The position numbers and the translations under genes were made by a program. Of a DNA stretch of 17,747 nucleotides, positions 7,274 through 13,490 are shown one piece after another. Every line of letters starts with the position of its first letter. Within the stretch, counting starts at the first letter, position 1. A model generated the notes under the pieces. That model saw nothing but the letters and a program-made list of their open reading frames with translations, was not told the DNA's origin and did not search any database. Source of the DNA: Myxococcota bacterium (lineage in GTDB: Bacteria; Myxococcota_C; UBA6777); NCBI GenBank assembly GCA_963169055.1, contig CAUJFU010000302.1, positions 1 to 17,747 on the forward strand. Direction: 5' to 3'.

Positions 7274-9883
7274 ATGAGTGATCTTTCTGTCACCCCAATC
7301 AATATCGAAGATGAGATGCAGGTTTCGTATCTCGATTACGCGATGAGCGTGATCATCGGGCGGGCGCTGCCCGATATCCGTGATGGTTTAAAGCCCGTAC
7401 ATCGGCGTGTTTTGTACGCGATGTTTCGAGAAGGGCTGCTGCACAACCGCAAGTATTCGAAGTGTGCGGGTGTGGTCGGCGAGGTGTTGAAAAAGTACCA
7501 TCCCCACGGGGATTCCGCAGTCTATGACACCTTGGTGCGGATGGCACAGCCTTGGAACATGCGTTATCCGTTGGTGGATGGACAAGGGAACTTTGGTTCG
7601 ATCGATGGAGACGCAGCAGCAGCGTACCGCTACACCGAGTCACGGATGACGCGGTTGGCCGAGATGATGCTCCAAGATATCGACAAAGAAACAGTGGATT
7701 TTACGGAAAACTTCGACGGTTCAACGATGGAGCCGTTGGTTTTGCCGACGCGCTTTCCGACGCTTTTGGTCAACGGCTCGGATGGGATTGCGGTGGGGAT
7801 GGCGACCAAGATCCCACCCCACAACCTGCGCGAAGTGATCAACGCTTGTGTTCTTTTGATCGATGAACCCGAGACAACCATCGACGAGTTGGTGATGGGG
7901 CGACCTGCAACTGCGGATAGACCGGCGATGTCACCGATCTTGCGCGGCCCGGACTTTCCGACAGGAGGAACGATCCACGGACAGCGCGATATCCTGAAAG
8001 CCTACAAAGAAGGGCGGGGTATCATTCAGATGCGAGCGACCTGCGAGACCGAGGAAGACGAGCGTTCGGGTCGCAGTCGGATCGTTGTGAAAGAGATACC
8101 GTACCAAGTCAATAAAGCCCGTCTTGTCGAAAAGATCGCGGATCTAGTCCGAGAGAGAAAGATCGAAGGCATCTCGGATCTGCGGGATGAATCAAACCGT
8201 GAAGGCATTCGCGTGGTGATCGAACTCAAGCGCGATGTGATGCCCGAGGTCGTTCTCAACCAGCTATACAAGCACTCCCCGTTGCAAAGCTCTTTTGGGA
8301 TCATCTTCCTCTCGATCTTGCAAGGCCAACCACGATGCCTCGATATCAAGGCGATGCTGGAACAGTTCATCAACCATCGCCGCGAGGTGACGATCCGCCG
8401 TTGTCGTTATGAGTTGCGCAGAGCCAAAGAACGCGCCCATATCCTCGAAGGCTTGAAGAAAGCACTCGATTACATCGACGAGATCATCAAGACCATCCGT
8501 TCCTCGACGAGCACCGACGAAGCACGTGACCGCTTGATGGTGGGTTTTGACTTCTCTCGCCTCCAAGCCCAAGCCATCCTTGATCTGCGACTGCAACGCT
8601 TAACCGCCCTTGAGCGCGACAAGATCATCGAAGAACTCACGCAGATCAACATGGAGATCGAGCGCCTAAACAGCATCCTCCAAAACGAGGCCCTTCTGAA
8701 AGAACTGATCAAGCGAGAACTGCAAGAAGTCGGGGATGAGTTTGGCGACGAACGTCGAGCGCGGATCGCAGGTTCCTTGCACCACATCTCCGACGAAGAT
8801 CTGATCGCTGAAGAAGAGATGGTTGTGAACATCACCCACTCCGGCTACATCAAACGCAATTCCTTAACGGAATACCGCGCACAACGCCGTGGTGGCCGTG
8901 GGATCGTCGGGATGAACACTCGCGAGGAGGACTTTGTCGTGCAGCTTTTCGTCGCGTCCACCCACGCCCACATGTTGATCTTGACCGATCTAGGCCGTAT
9001 GTACCAAACCAAAGTGCATGAGATCCCCAAAGCTTCGCGCACTGCGCTCGGACGACCGATCGTCAACTTGGTCGGCCTCGAAGAAGGCGAAACGCCGCAA
9101 GCCGTCCTACCAATCAAAGAATTCAAAGAAGGTATGTATTTGTTTTTTGCCACCCGTCGCGGGGTTGTCAAAAAGACCGAACTGATGGCCTACGCCAACG
9201 TTGCCGTCCGAACAGGCGGGCTGATCGCCATCAACATGGACGAAGGCGACGAATTGGTGGGAACCTTGCTGACCGACGGAAACTGCGAAGTGATCTTGTG
9301 TTCGCGCAAAGGGCAAGCAGTGCGTTTTCATGAAAGCGATGTCCGCCCCATCGGTCGAAATGCCCGTGGTGTCGCAGGAATCAGATTGGATGAAGGTGAT
9401 CGGGTGGTGTCTCTCGTCGCCACCCAAGAAGACAAAAACCTGCTCACCATCACCGAAAATGGCTACGGTAAACTCACACCCGTCTCCGAATACCGCATCA
9501 CCAAACGCAACGGAAAAGGCGTGATCACGATCAAATGCAACGAGCGCAACGGCGATGTTGCTTCAACACTCGAAGTTTCCGATCAAGATCAATTGATGGT
9601 CTCGACCGATACAGGCCGAATTATCCGCTTTGCTGCCAAAGAGATCCGCGTTCAAGGGCGCAATACGCAAGGCGTTCGACTCTTTCGTGTCGATGAAGGA
9701 GAGCGCATCTCTTCTGTTGCGATCGTTGCAGACGCCACCGAAGAAGATGTACTCGAACCAAGCCAAAACAACGACGAGATCGGTGCGCCCGATGCTTCCG
9801 TGGATATCGTCGATCAAAGCTCCTCAAACGATCCTACCCAAGCACTCGACGATCATGAGGATCTCGACGAACCCCATGACTGA
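7274..9883 (+). CDS. gyrA: DNA gyrase subunit A
   Basis: 869 aa. GyrA is the DNA-cleaving and DNA-wrapping subunit of gyrase; with GyrB it introduces negative supercoils using ATP. The N-terminus has the classic SYLDYAMSVI..RALPDIRDGLKPVHRRVLYAM run. The catalytic Tyr is Y120 in R-Y-T-E. Quinolone positions equal to E. coli S83 and D87 are S81 and D85, so no target-site resistance is visible. The GyrA box QRRGGRG (538-544) marks gyrase rather than topoisomerase IV and is followed by the beta-pinwheel C-terminal domain. The last 50 or so residues are strongly acidic. About 12 extra residues occur near 209-220, just before GPDFPT, compared with E. coli. The start is ATG 7274, aligned with other GyrAs; an in-frame GTG at 7232 lies inside the upstream hairpin and is unlikely. 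AAAGGA (7256-7261) is a distant Shine-Dalgarno. gyrB is not adjacent. Confidence 0.98.
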   Translation: MSDLSVTPINIEDEMQVSYLDYAMSVIIGRALPDIRDGLKPVHRRVLYAMFREGLLHNRKYSKCAGVVGEVLKKYHPHGDSAVYDTLVRMAQPWNMRYPLVDGQGNFGSIDGDAAAAYRYTESRMTRLAEMMLQDIDKETVDFTENFDGSTMEPLVLPTRFPTLLVNGSDGIAVGMATKIPPHNLREVINACVLLIDEPETTIDELVMGRPATADRPAMSPILRGPDFPTGGTIHGQRDILKAYKEGRGIIQMRATCETEEDERSGRSRIVVKEIPYQVNKARLVEKIADLVRERKIEGISDLRDESNREGIRVVIELKRDVMPEVVLNQLYKHSPLQSSFGIIFLSILQGQPRCLDIKAMLEQFINHRREVTIRRCRYELRRAKERAHILEGLKKALDYIDEIIKTIRSSTSTDEARDRLMVGFDFSRLQAQAILDLRLQRLTALERDKIIEELTQINMEIERLNSILQNEALLKELIKRELQEVGDEFGDERRARIAGSLHHISDEDLIAEEEMVVNITHSGYIKRNSLTEYRAQRRGGRGIVGMNTREEDFVVQLFVASTHAHMLILTDLGRMYQTKVHEIPKASRTALGRPIVNLVGLEEGETPQAVLPIKEFKEGMYLFFATRRGVVKKTELMAYANVAVRTGGLIAINMDEGDELVGTLLTDGNCEVILCSRKGQAVRFHESDVRPIGRNARGVAGIRLDEGDRVVSLVATQEDKNLLTITENGYGKLTPVSEYRITKRNGKGVITIKCNERNGDVASTLEVSDQDQLMVSTDTGRIIRFAAKEIRVQGRNTQGVRLFRVDEGERISSVAIVADATEEDVLEPSQNNDEIGAPDASVDIVDQSSSNDPTQALDDHEDLDEPHD

Positions 9884-9979
9884 TACCTTGGCGCGGTGCT
9901 TGGTGTGATTGCGATCCATCCCATCACAACGGAAAGATCAATCGATGATGTGCAAATTGCCTCGTGAAGCAAAAAATCG

Positions 9980-10008
9980 TTGACGTGGATGGGGGCCTGT
10001 GGTAGAAC
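9980..10008 (+). promoter_or_regulatory. Predicted promoter of the F0 ATP synthase cluster
   Basis: TTGACG (9980-9985), a 17-base spacer and TAGAAC (10003-10008). It lies about 100 bases after the gyrA stop and predicts a start near 10015, with an untranslated leader of about 80-90 bases. Confidence 0.6.
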
Positions 10009-10037
10009 GCGACCCCAACGAAGGGTGAGATATCACG

Positions 10038-10071
10038 AAAGCGCTTTGGCTTACGCGGATATCAGCGCTTT
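10038..10071 (+). terminator. Terminator-like or attenuator-like hairpin in the atp leader
   Basis: AAAGCGCT (10038-10045) is perfectly inverted as AGCGCTTT (10064-10071), loop 18 bases, and the stem runs directly into further T residues. It sits between the predicted promoter and the first atp gene, so it could attenuate transcription; it may also end gyrA readthrough. Only the stem is seen directly. Confidence 0.45.
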
Positions 10072-10094
10072 TTGAGTCCCATCCCATCCCAAAG

Positions 10095-10373
10095 ATGGAT
10101 GTCTCGATGACCGAAGATCCGAACGAATCAAAACACCCCACCCCACCGCCAAACAGCTTGGCGAGCGAATGGCGGCAGGCGCTGTGGGCGATGGCTGCGG
10201 TGATCGAATTGACCGCAAGCATCCTTGCTTCCGCGTGGATGGGGTTGTGGTTGGATCGCTTCTTTCAAAGCGGCCCGTTTGGTTTGTTAGGATGTGTCGC
10301 GCTCGGTGGCGGCGCTGGCTTTTGGCTGTTGTGGCGTTTATCGCGCCCCGCAAATCGCGGATCACAGCCATGA
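10095..10373 (+). CDS. atpZ: AtpZ/AtpI-family F0F1 ATPase accessory protein
   Basis: 92 aa. A hydrophilic Pro-rich N-terminus precedes two membrane helices (about 30-50 and 60-80), with the G-[LY]-W-L-D-R motif between them and Gly-rich second helix typical of the small AtpZ family (the 'gene 1' product of atp operons). These proteins help ATP synthase assembly or Mg2+ supply; the exact role in this organism is unknown. ATG 10095 is the first in-frame start; ATG 10107 is possible, and neither has a clear Shine-Dalgarno. The stop overlaps the start of the next gene (ATGA), so the two are translationally coupled. Position directly before atpI, atpB and atpE strengthens the call. Confidence 0.78.
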   Translation: MDVSMTEDPNESKHPTPPPNSLASEWRQALWAMAAVIELTASILASAWMGLWLDRFFQSGPFGLLGCVALGGGAGFWLLWRLSRPANRGSQP

Positions 10374-10963
10374 CGCATCGTCCGCTGCGTTTCCTTGCTT
10401 TGCTTGAATCTTGTGCTTTGCTCTTTGGCTTGGTGTTGTCTCTCGCCGCGTGGTGGTGGACGCTTCGCTCCGAAGTGGCCTTGGCGGCTCTCTTGGGTTC
10501 GCTGTTTAGCTCTGGTAATCTTCGCCTCTTGATCTGGAACTGGTCTCCTATGCTCGAAACCGATCCACCCCCACAAGTCGCCGAAGAGACCCACTCCCAA
10601 CCCCCACCAACGCAAAACATCGAATCATCGGCGACATCTGCGAAGATGCCCACGCAAGACATCGAATCATCGGTGCAAAACATCGAATCATCGACGCAAG
10701 ACACCGAACCATCGGCGAAAACCGTGGAAGAACCCGCGCAAGAGGCGGATGGTTCGGTACTTCCGATGATGAATTCTTTTTCGCCTGTCCAGCGCTCGCT
10801 GCTTTTGACGGGGCGCTTTTTGTTCAAGCATTTGTTTTTGCTTGGCGGTTTGATCCTGTGCTTGTGGGGGCTAAAACTCCATGTCGCGGGATTTTCCTTG
10901 GGCCTTGGGAACATCGTGATCGCGATCCTCTTTTCTCCCTTGTTGCCGCAATCGACGGAGTAA
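10370..10963 (+). CDS. atpI: ATP synthase subunit I-like membrane protein with acidic repeat linker
   Basis: 197 aa, starting at the ATG that overlaps the atpZ stop by four bases. Four hydrophobic helices are visible: about 7-30, 35-57, 150-168 and 172-192. Helix 2 has the A-L-L-G-S-L...N-x-R-L-L pattern of ATP synthase subunit I (AtpI), which assists assembly of the c-ring. The family is usually near 110-130 aa; here helices 2 and 3 are separated by about 85 hydrophilic residues rich in Glu, Ser, Pro and Gln, with heptad repeats of the type TQ[ND]IESS. The linker probably faces the cytoplasm or periplasm as an unstructured loop. Downstream atpB follows after 7 bases. The AtpI label rests on the two N-terminal helices and on context. 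Confidence 0.68.
   Translation: MTHRPLRFLALLESCALLFGLVLSLAAWWWTLRSEVALAALLGSLFSSGNLRLLIWNWSPMLETDPPPQVAEETHSQPPPTQNIESSATSAKMPTQDIESSVQNIESSTQDTEPSAKTVEEPAQEADGSVLPMMNSFSPVQRSLLLTGRFLFKHLFLLGGLILCLWGLKLHVAGFSLGLGNIVIAILFSPLLPQSTE
10610..10736 (+). repeat. 21-bp in-frame minisatellite within atpI
   Basis: Units beginning near 10611, 10653, 10674 and 10695 share the core GCAARACAYCGAAYCATCG. Spacings are 42, 21 and 21 bases, and a decayed unit fits the first gap. Each unit encodes seven residues (TQNIESS, TQDIESS, VQNIESS, TQDTEPS), so copy-number change keeps the frame. Confidence 0.8.
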
Positions 10964-10970
10964 TCTCTCC

Positions 10971-11696
10971 ATGTTCTCTCTATCTTTGGCTTCCGGCGAA
11001 CACTTTTCGCTGTTTTCTTATTTCCTCAAAATGAACCATGGCTACGTTCATGTGGCGATGGCTGCGACGGTGACGCTGTTGATCGTGTGGCTCTCTCTCT
11101 TGATTCACCGTTCATTCAAGCGCGATCAAGAGATCGGGCGTGATCCTCTCGTTCCTGACGACAAGCTGTCTCTTCGCAACATCGTCGAGATCGGCCTAGA
11201 ACGTCTCTATCAAATGTTCCAAAACATCCTTGGTCACGATGCTGAAAAGCACTTTGGGTTGCTCGCAAGCATCTTCTTGTACATCCTGATCAGCAACTTT
11301 ATGGGCCTGATCCCCGGCTTTCTCCCGCCCACCGACAACATGAACACTAACCTTGCGATCGGTTTGGTGGTGTTTTTGTACTACAACTACCAAGGCTTCA
11401 AAGAGTCGGGTGTTGGCTATCTCAAACATTTTATGGGGCCTGTTGTCCCCTTGATCCCTTTGATGTTTGTGATCGAACTCGTCAGCCATATCGTTCGCCC
11501 GATCTCGTTGAGCTTGCGCCTCGCTGGAAATATGACAGGCGATCACCAAGTCCTTGGCGTGTTTTCCAACATGACGCCTTTGCTTGTCCCCGTCATCTTT
11601 ATGGCCCTTGGTTTCCTTGTGTGCTTCCTCCAAGCGTTCGTGTTCACGCTGCTTTCGAGCGTTTACATCGCAATGGCCGTTTCCCACGATCATTGA
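10971..11696 (+). CDS. atpB: ATP synthase F0 subunit a
   Basis: 241 aa, the stator channel subunit that passes ions to and from the c-ring. Strong hydrophobic segments are spread over the protein. The essential arginine is R183 in S-L-R-L-A-G-N-M, followed by the usual G-D-H. E169 in 'FVIELVSHIVRPISL' and the final 'FLQAFVFTLLSSVYI' helix are family hallmarks. ATG 10971 has GGAG (10957-10960) 10 bases upstream. It lies in the atpZ-atpI-atpB-atpE cluster. Length is normal for subunit a in this kind of bacterium. Confidence 0.96.
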   Translation: MFSLSLASGEHFSLFSYFLKMNHGYVHVAMAATVTLLIVWLSLLIHRSFKRDQEIGRDPLVPDDKLSLRNIVEIGLERLYQMFQNILGHDAEKHFGLLASIFLYILISNFMGLIPGFLPPTDNMNTNLAIGLVVFLYYNYQGFKESGVGYLKHFMGPVVPLIPLMFVIELVSHIVRPISLSLRLAGNMTGDHQVLGVFSNMTPLLVPVIFMALGFLVCFLQAFVFTLLSSVYIAMAVSHDH

Positions 11697-11763
11697 TATC
11701 CTTGGTGCATCTTCTTCGAACAATCCGTTTGAGGGAAAGATCGCCATCTAAAGTCGCATAGCG

Positions 11764-11781
11764 TCCGTTTTTCGAGACGGA
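11764..11781 (+). promoter_or_regulatory. UUCG-tetraloop hairpin in the atpB-atpE spacer
   Basis: Seven base pairs (TCCGTTT with AGACGGA, one T-G wobble) enclose a TTCG loop, a very stable RNA fold. It lies in the 116-base gap between atpB and atpE, about 30 bases before atpE. It could be an mRNA 5' end stabiliser or processing boundary that lifts atpE expression, since subunit c is needed in many copies. Confidence 0.45.
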
Positions 11782-11812
11782 TCAGCCTTGAAACACTACG
11801 GAGATTGTTTAG

Positions 11813-12136
11813 ATGAAAAAGTGGCTTGTTTCTATCGTAACGTTCGTTGTTTGCTTCCTTCCCATGGCTTCGGCTTTTGCAGCAGAGACCACCAAAGCAG
11901 GTTCGAATGCTGCTGGTTGGGCCATCGCGTTGGCCGCTGGTATCGGTCTGGGGATTGCTGCATTTGGTGGCGCTCTTGGTCAAGGTCGCGCTGCGGCCTC
12001 TGCCCTCGAAGGGATCGCTCGTAACCCCGAAGCATCCGGCAAACTCTTCCTCCCCCTCATCCTTGGCCTTGCTTTGATCGAATCGCTCGTCATCTACGCA
12101 TTCGTCATCGCACTCCAACTCGTCGGCAAACTCTAA
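11813..12136 (+). CDS. atpE: ATP synthase F0 subunit c with N-terminal signal sequence
   Basis: 107 aa, about 25 longer than E. coli subunit c because of a cleavable-looking signal peptide (residues 1-23, A-F-A before A24). The mature part has two helices: the Gly-rich first one ([16 protein letters not shown]) and a second with the ion-carrying E90, joined by the polar loop A-R-N-P-E-A. Q57, E90, S91 and Y95 match positions of the Na+ site in Ilyobacter subunit c, but the residue after S91 is Leu rather than Thr, so the coupling ion cannot be settled from sequence. GGAG (11800-11803) sits 9 bases before the ATG. Subunit b and F1 genes do not follow, as in other deltaproteobacteria with split atp loci. 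Confidence 0.96.
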   Translation: MKKWLVSIVTFVVCFLPMASAFAAETTKAGSNAAGWAIALAAGIGLGIAAFGGALGQGRAAASALEGIARNPEASGKLFLPLILGLALIESLVIYAFVIALQLVGKL

Positions 12137-12323
12137 TCTGCTCTTTCTTCGACAAACACTGCTTTGCCCCTTCCTTCCGCCTATTCCGTCTTTTCACCTG
12201 ATTCCTCTCCCCACAAGAGCGCGACTCTCCACTTCTTGCCTGTCAAGCGCTTTCTCATGTAGACAAAAATCCCAGCGTTCACGCCTTTTCGTTGGTGTGG
12301 CTTGGACTTGCATCGGGGCGAAC

Positions 12324-12352
12324 TTGACACGTCTGGTTGGCGGAAATACAAT
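12324..12352 (+). promoter_or_regulatory. Near-consensus sigma-70 promoter of the PEGA gene
   Basis: TTGACA (12324-12329), a 17-base spacer and TACAAT (12347-12352): perfect -35, one mismatch in -10. Predicted start is near 12360, about 60 bases before the chosen ATG. The 187 bases between atpE and this promoter show no gene and no clear terminator. Confidence 0.75.
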
Positions 12353-12419
12353 CCCCCCTTAAACTTTGGCTGGATCCTGTGTGTTTGGGTGTGCCATGAG
12401 CAAATGGAGAAATAAATCG

Positions 12420-13331
12420 ATGGTGGCTTCTGTGGGTCGGCGATGGTGGATGGTATGGATGCTTGCCTTGGGCGGGGGGTTGCTTTGTGGATTCAGCCCC
12501 CGTCATGCGTGGGCAAACCAGCCCAACAAACCGCCCGCCAAACAGTACGATGTCGCGATCGCCTTTTATCAGGCTCTTGGAGCAGAAACACAACTCGAAA
12601 GCCTGTTTGGCAAAATTCAACAAGCGATCGAGCGCGATATCGGACTCAAAGTCATGCCGCTCGCAGAGACACAAGCCGCTCTCGGAAAAGATCTCGGATT
12701 GCAAGCCCTCGGAAATGATTGTCGAGGCGAGCTGATCTGTATGCTCGATACTTCACGAAAAAAGCTCCCTGTTTCACAAGTCGTCTTCCTCAGCGTGGGA
12801 GTCCTTGGTTCGGCCTTTTTGGTAAGCCTCCGCAGCGCCAGCATCAAACAAGAACAACCTCCCCGCACTCTCGAAGGAAAACGCTACAACGGCATCGCTG
12901 CTTTTGAAAAAGAACTCCCCCGACTGCTCTTGACGATCTTTCCCGGGCGAACGCGTTTTGTCATCGAAGGCTCCCCCGAAGGGGCCGTCGTCAAGATCAA
13001 TGACAGCCAAGTCGGAACACTCCCCAAAGTCGCCTTGTCTTGGGCTTCTGGGGAGATCACTGTCTCCGTCTCTCATCCCGGATACATCGACAATACCAAG
13101 CGGCTGGCTCTTTTGCCTAACCGCATCATGACCTTGCGCGTCGCTTTGGAAAAAAAACCTGTGGAACGGCGCATCGTCCATCGCCCACCACCCCCCCCTC
13201 CCACCACCACCCCGCTCCATCAACAATGGTGGGTTTGGGTGATCGGTGTGGGGGTTGTCGCAGGCGTCACTGTAGGCGTTGTGGTGGGGGTTACTCAATC
13301 GCAAGTCTATCGAGTTCAAACGGGACTCTAA
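12420..13331 (+). CDS. Secreted PEGA-domain protein with C-terminal membrane anchor
   Basis: 303 aa. ATG 12420 was chosen because GGAG (12406-12409) lies 10 bases upstream; ATG 12396 would add eight residues but has no Shine-Dalgarno. Residues 1-32 are a signal peptide ending A-W-A. Residues 40-175 form an unrecognised domain with a close Cys pair (C101, C107). Residues about 178-245 are a PEGA domain: F-V-I-E-G-S-P-E-G-A-V-V-K-I-N, then the G-T-L-P and H-P-G-Y-I turns. A Pro-rich stretch (255-265) leads to a Gly/Val transmembrane helix at 270-292. PEGA domains are found in surface or envelope proteins; their ligands are poorly known. In Myxococcota they often lie near Ser/Thr kinases, as here, so a role in envelope signalling is plausible but inferred. 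Confidence 0.75.
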   Translation: MVASVGRRWWMVWMLALGGGLLCGFSPRHAWANQPNKPPAKQYDVAIAFYQALGAETQLESLFGKIQQAIERDIGLKVMPLAETQAALGKDLGLQALGNDCRGELICMLDTSRKKLPVSQVVFLSVGVLGSAFLVSLRSASIKQEQPPRTLEGKRYNGIAAFEKELPRLLLTIFPGRTRFVIEGSPEGAVVKINDSQVGTLPKVALSWASGEITVSVSHPGYIDNTKRLALLPNRIMTLRVALEKKPVERRIVHRPPPPPPTTTPLHQQWWVWVIGVGVVAGVTVGVVVGVTQSQVYRVQTGL

Positions 13332-13401
13332 ATCGCCCGTACCACGGCGGAAACCGCGATCCTCTCCCACCGCACTGTCCGCCTTTTTGCAAAATGTTTG
13401 C

Positions 13402-13431
13402 TTGAAGTCCTGCAAGGTCTCATGCTATCCT
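13402..13431 (+). promoter_or_regulatory. Predicted extended -10 promoter of the kinase gene
   Basis: TTGAAG (13402-13407), an 18-base spacer and TATCCT (13426-13431), with TG one base upstream of the -10 (13423-13424). The start would be near 13438, about 50 bases before the GTG. The kinase therefore appears to have its own promoter in the 159-base gap after the PEGA gene. Confidence 0.45.
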
Positions 13432-13490
13432 CTGTTTCTTGTGGGCTTCTTTGGTTTTGGCTCGCTTTTCAGCTTTGATAGGGTGGCTCC

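Noticed and set aside
10051-10914. 287-codon minus-strand open frame
   Set aside because: Antisense to atpZ and atpI, which are supported by membrane helices, overlap coupling and atp context.
12396-12419. Earlier ATG start of the PEGA protein
   Set aside because: No Shine-Dalgarno precedes 12396, while GGAG is well placed for 12420; kept only as an alternative.
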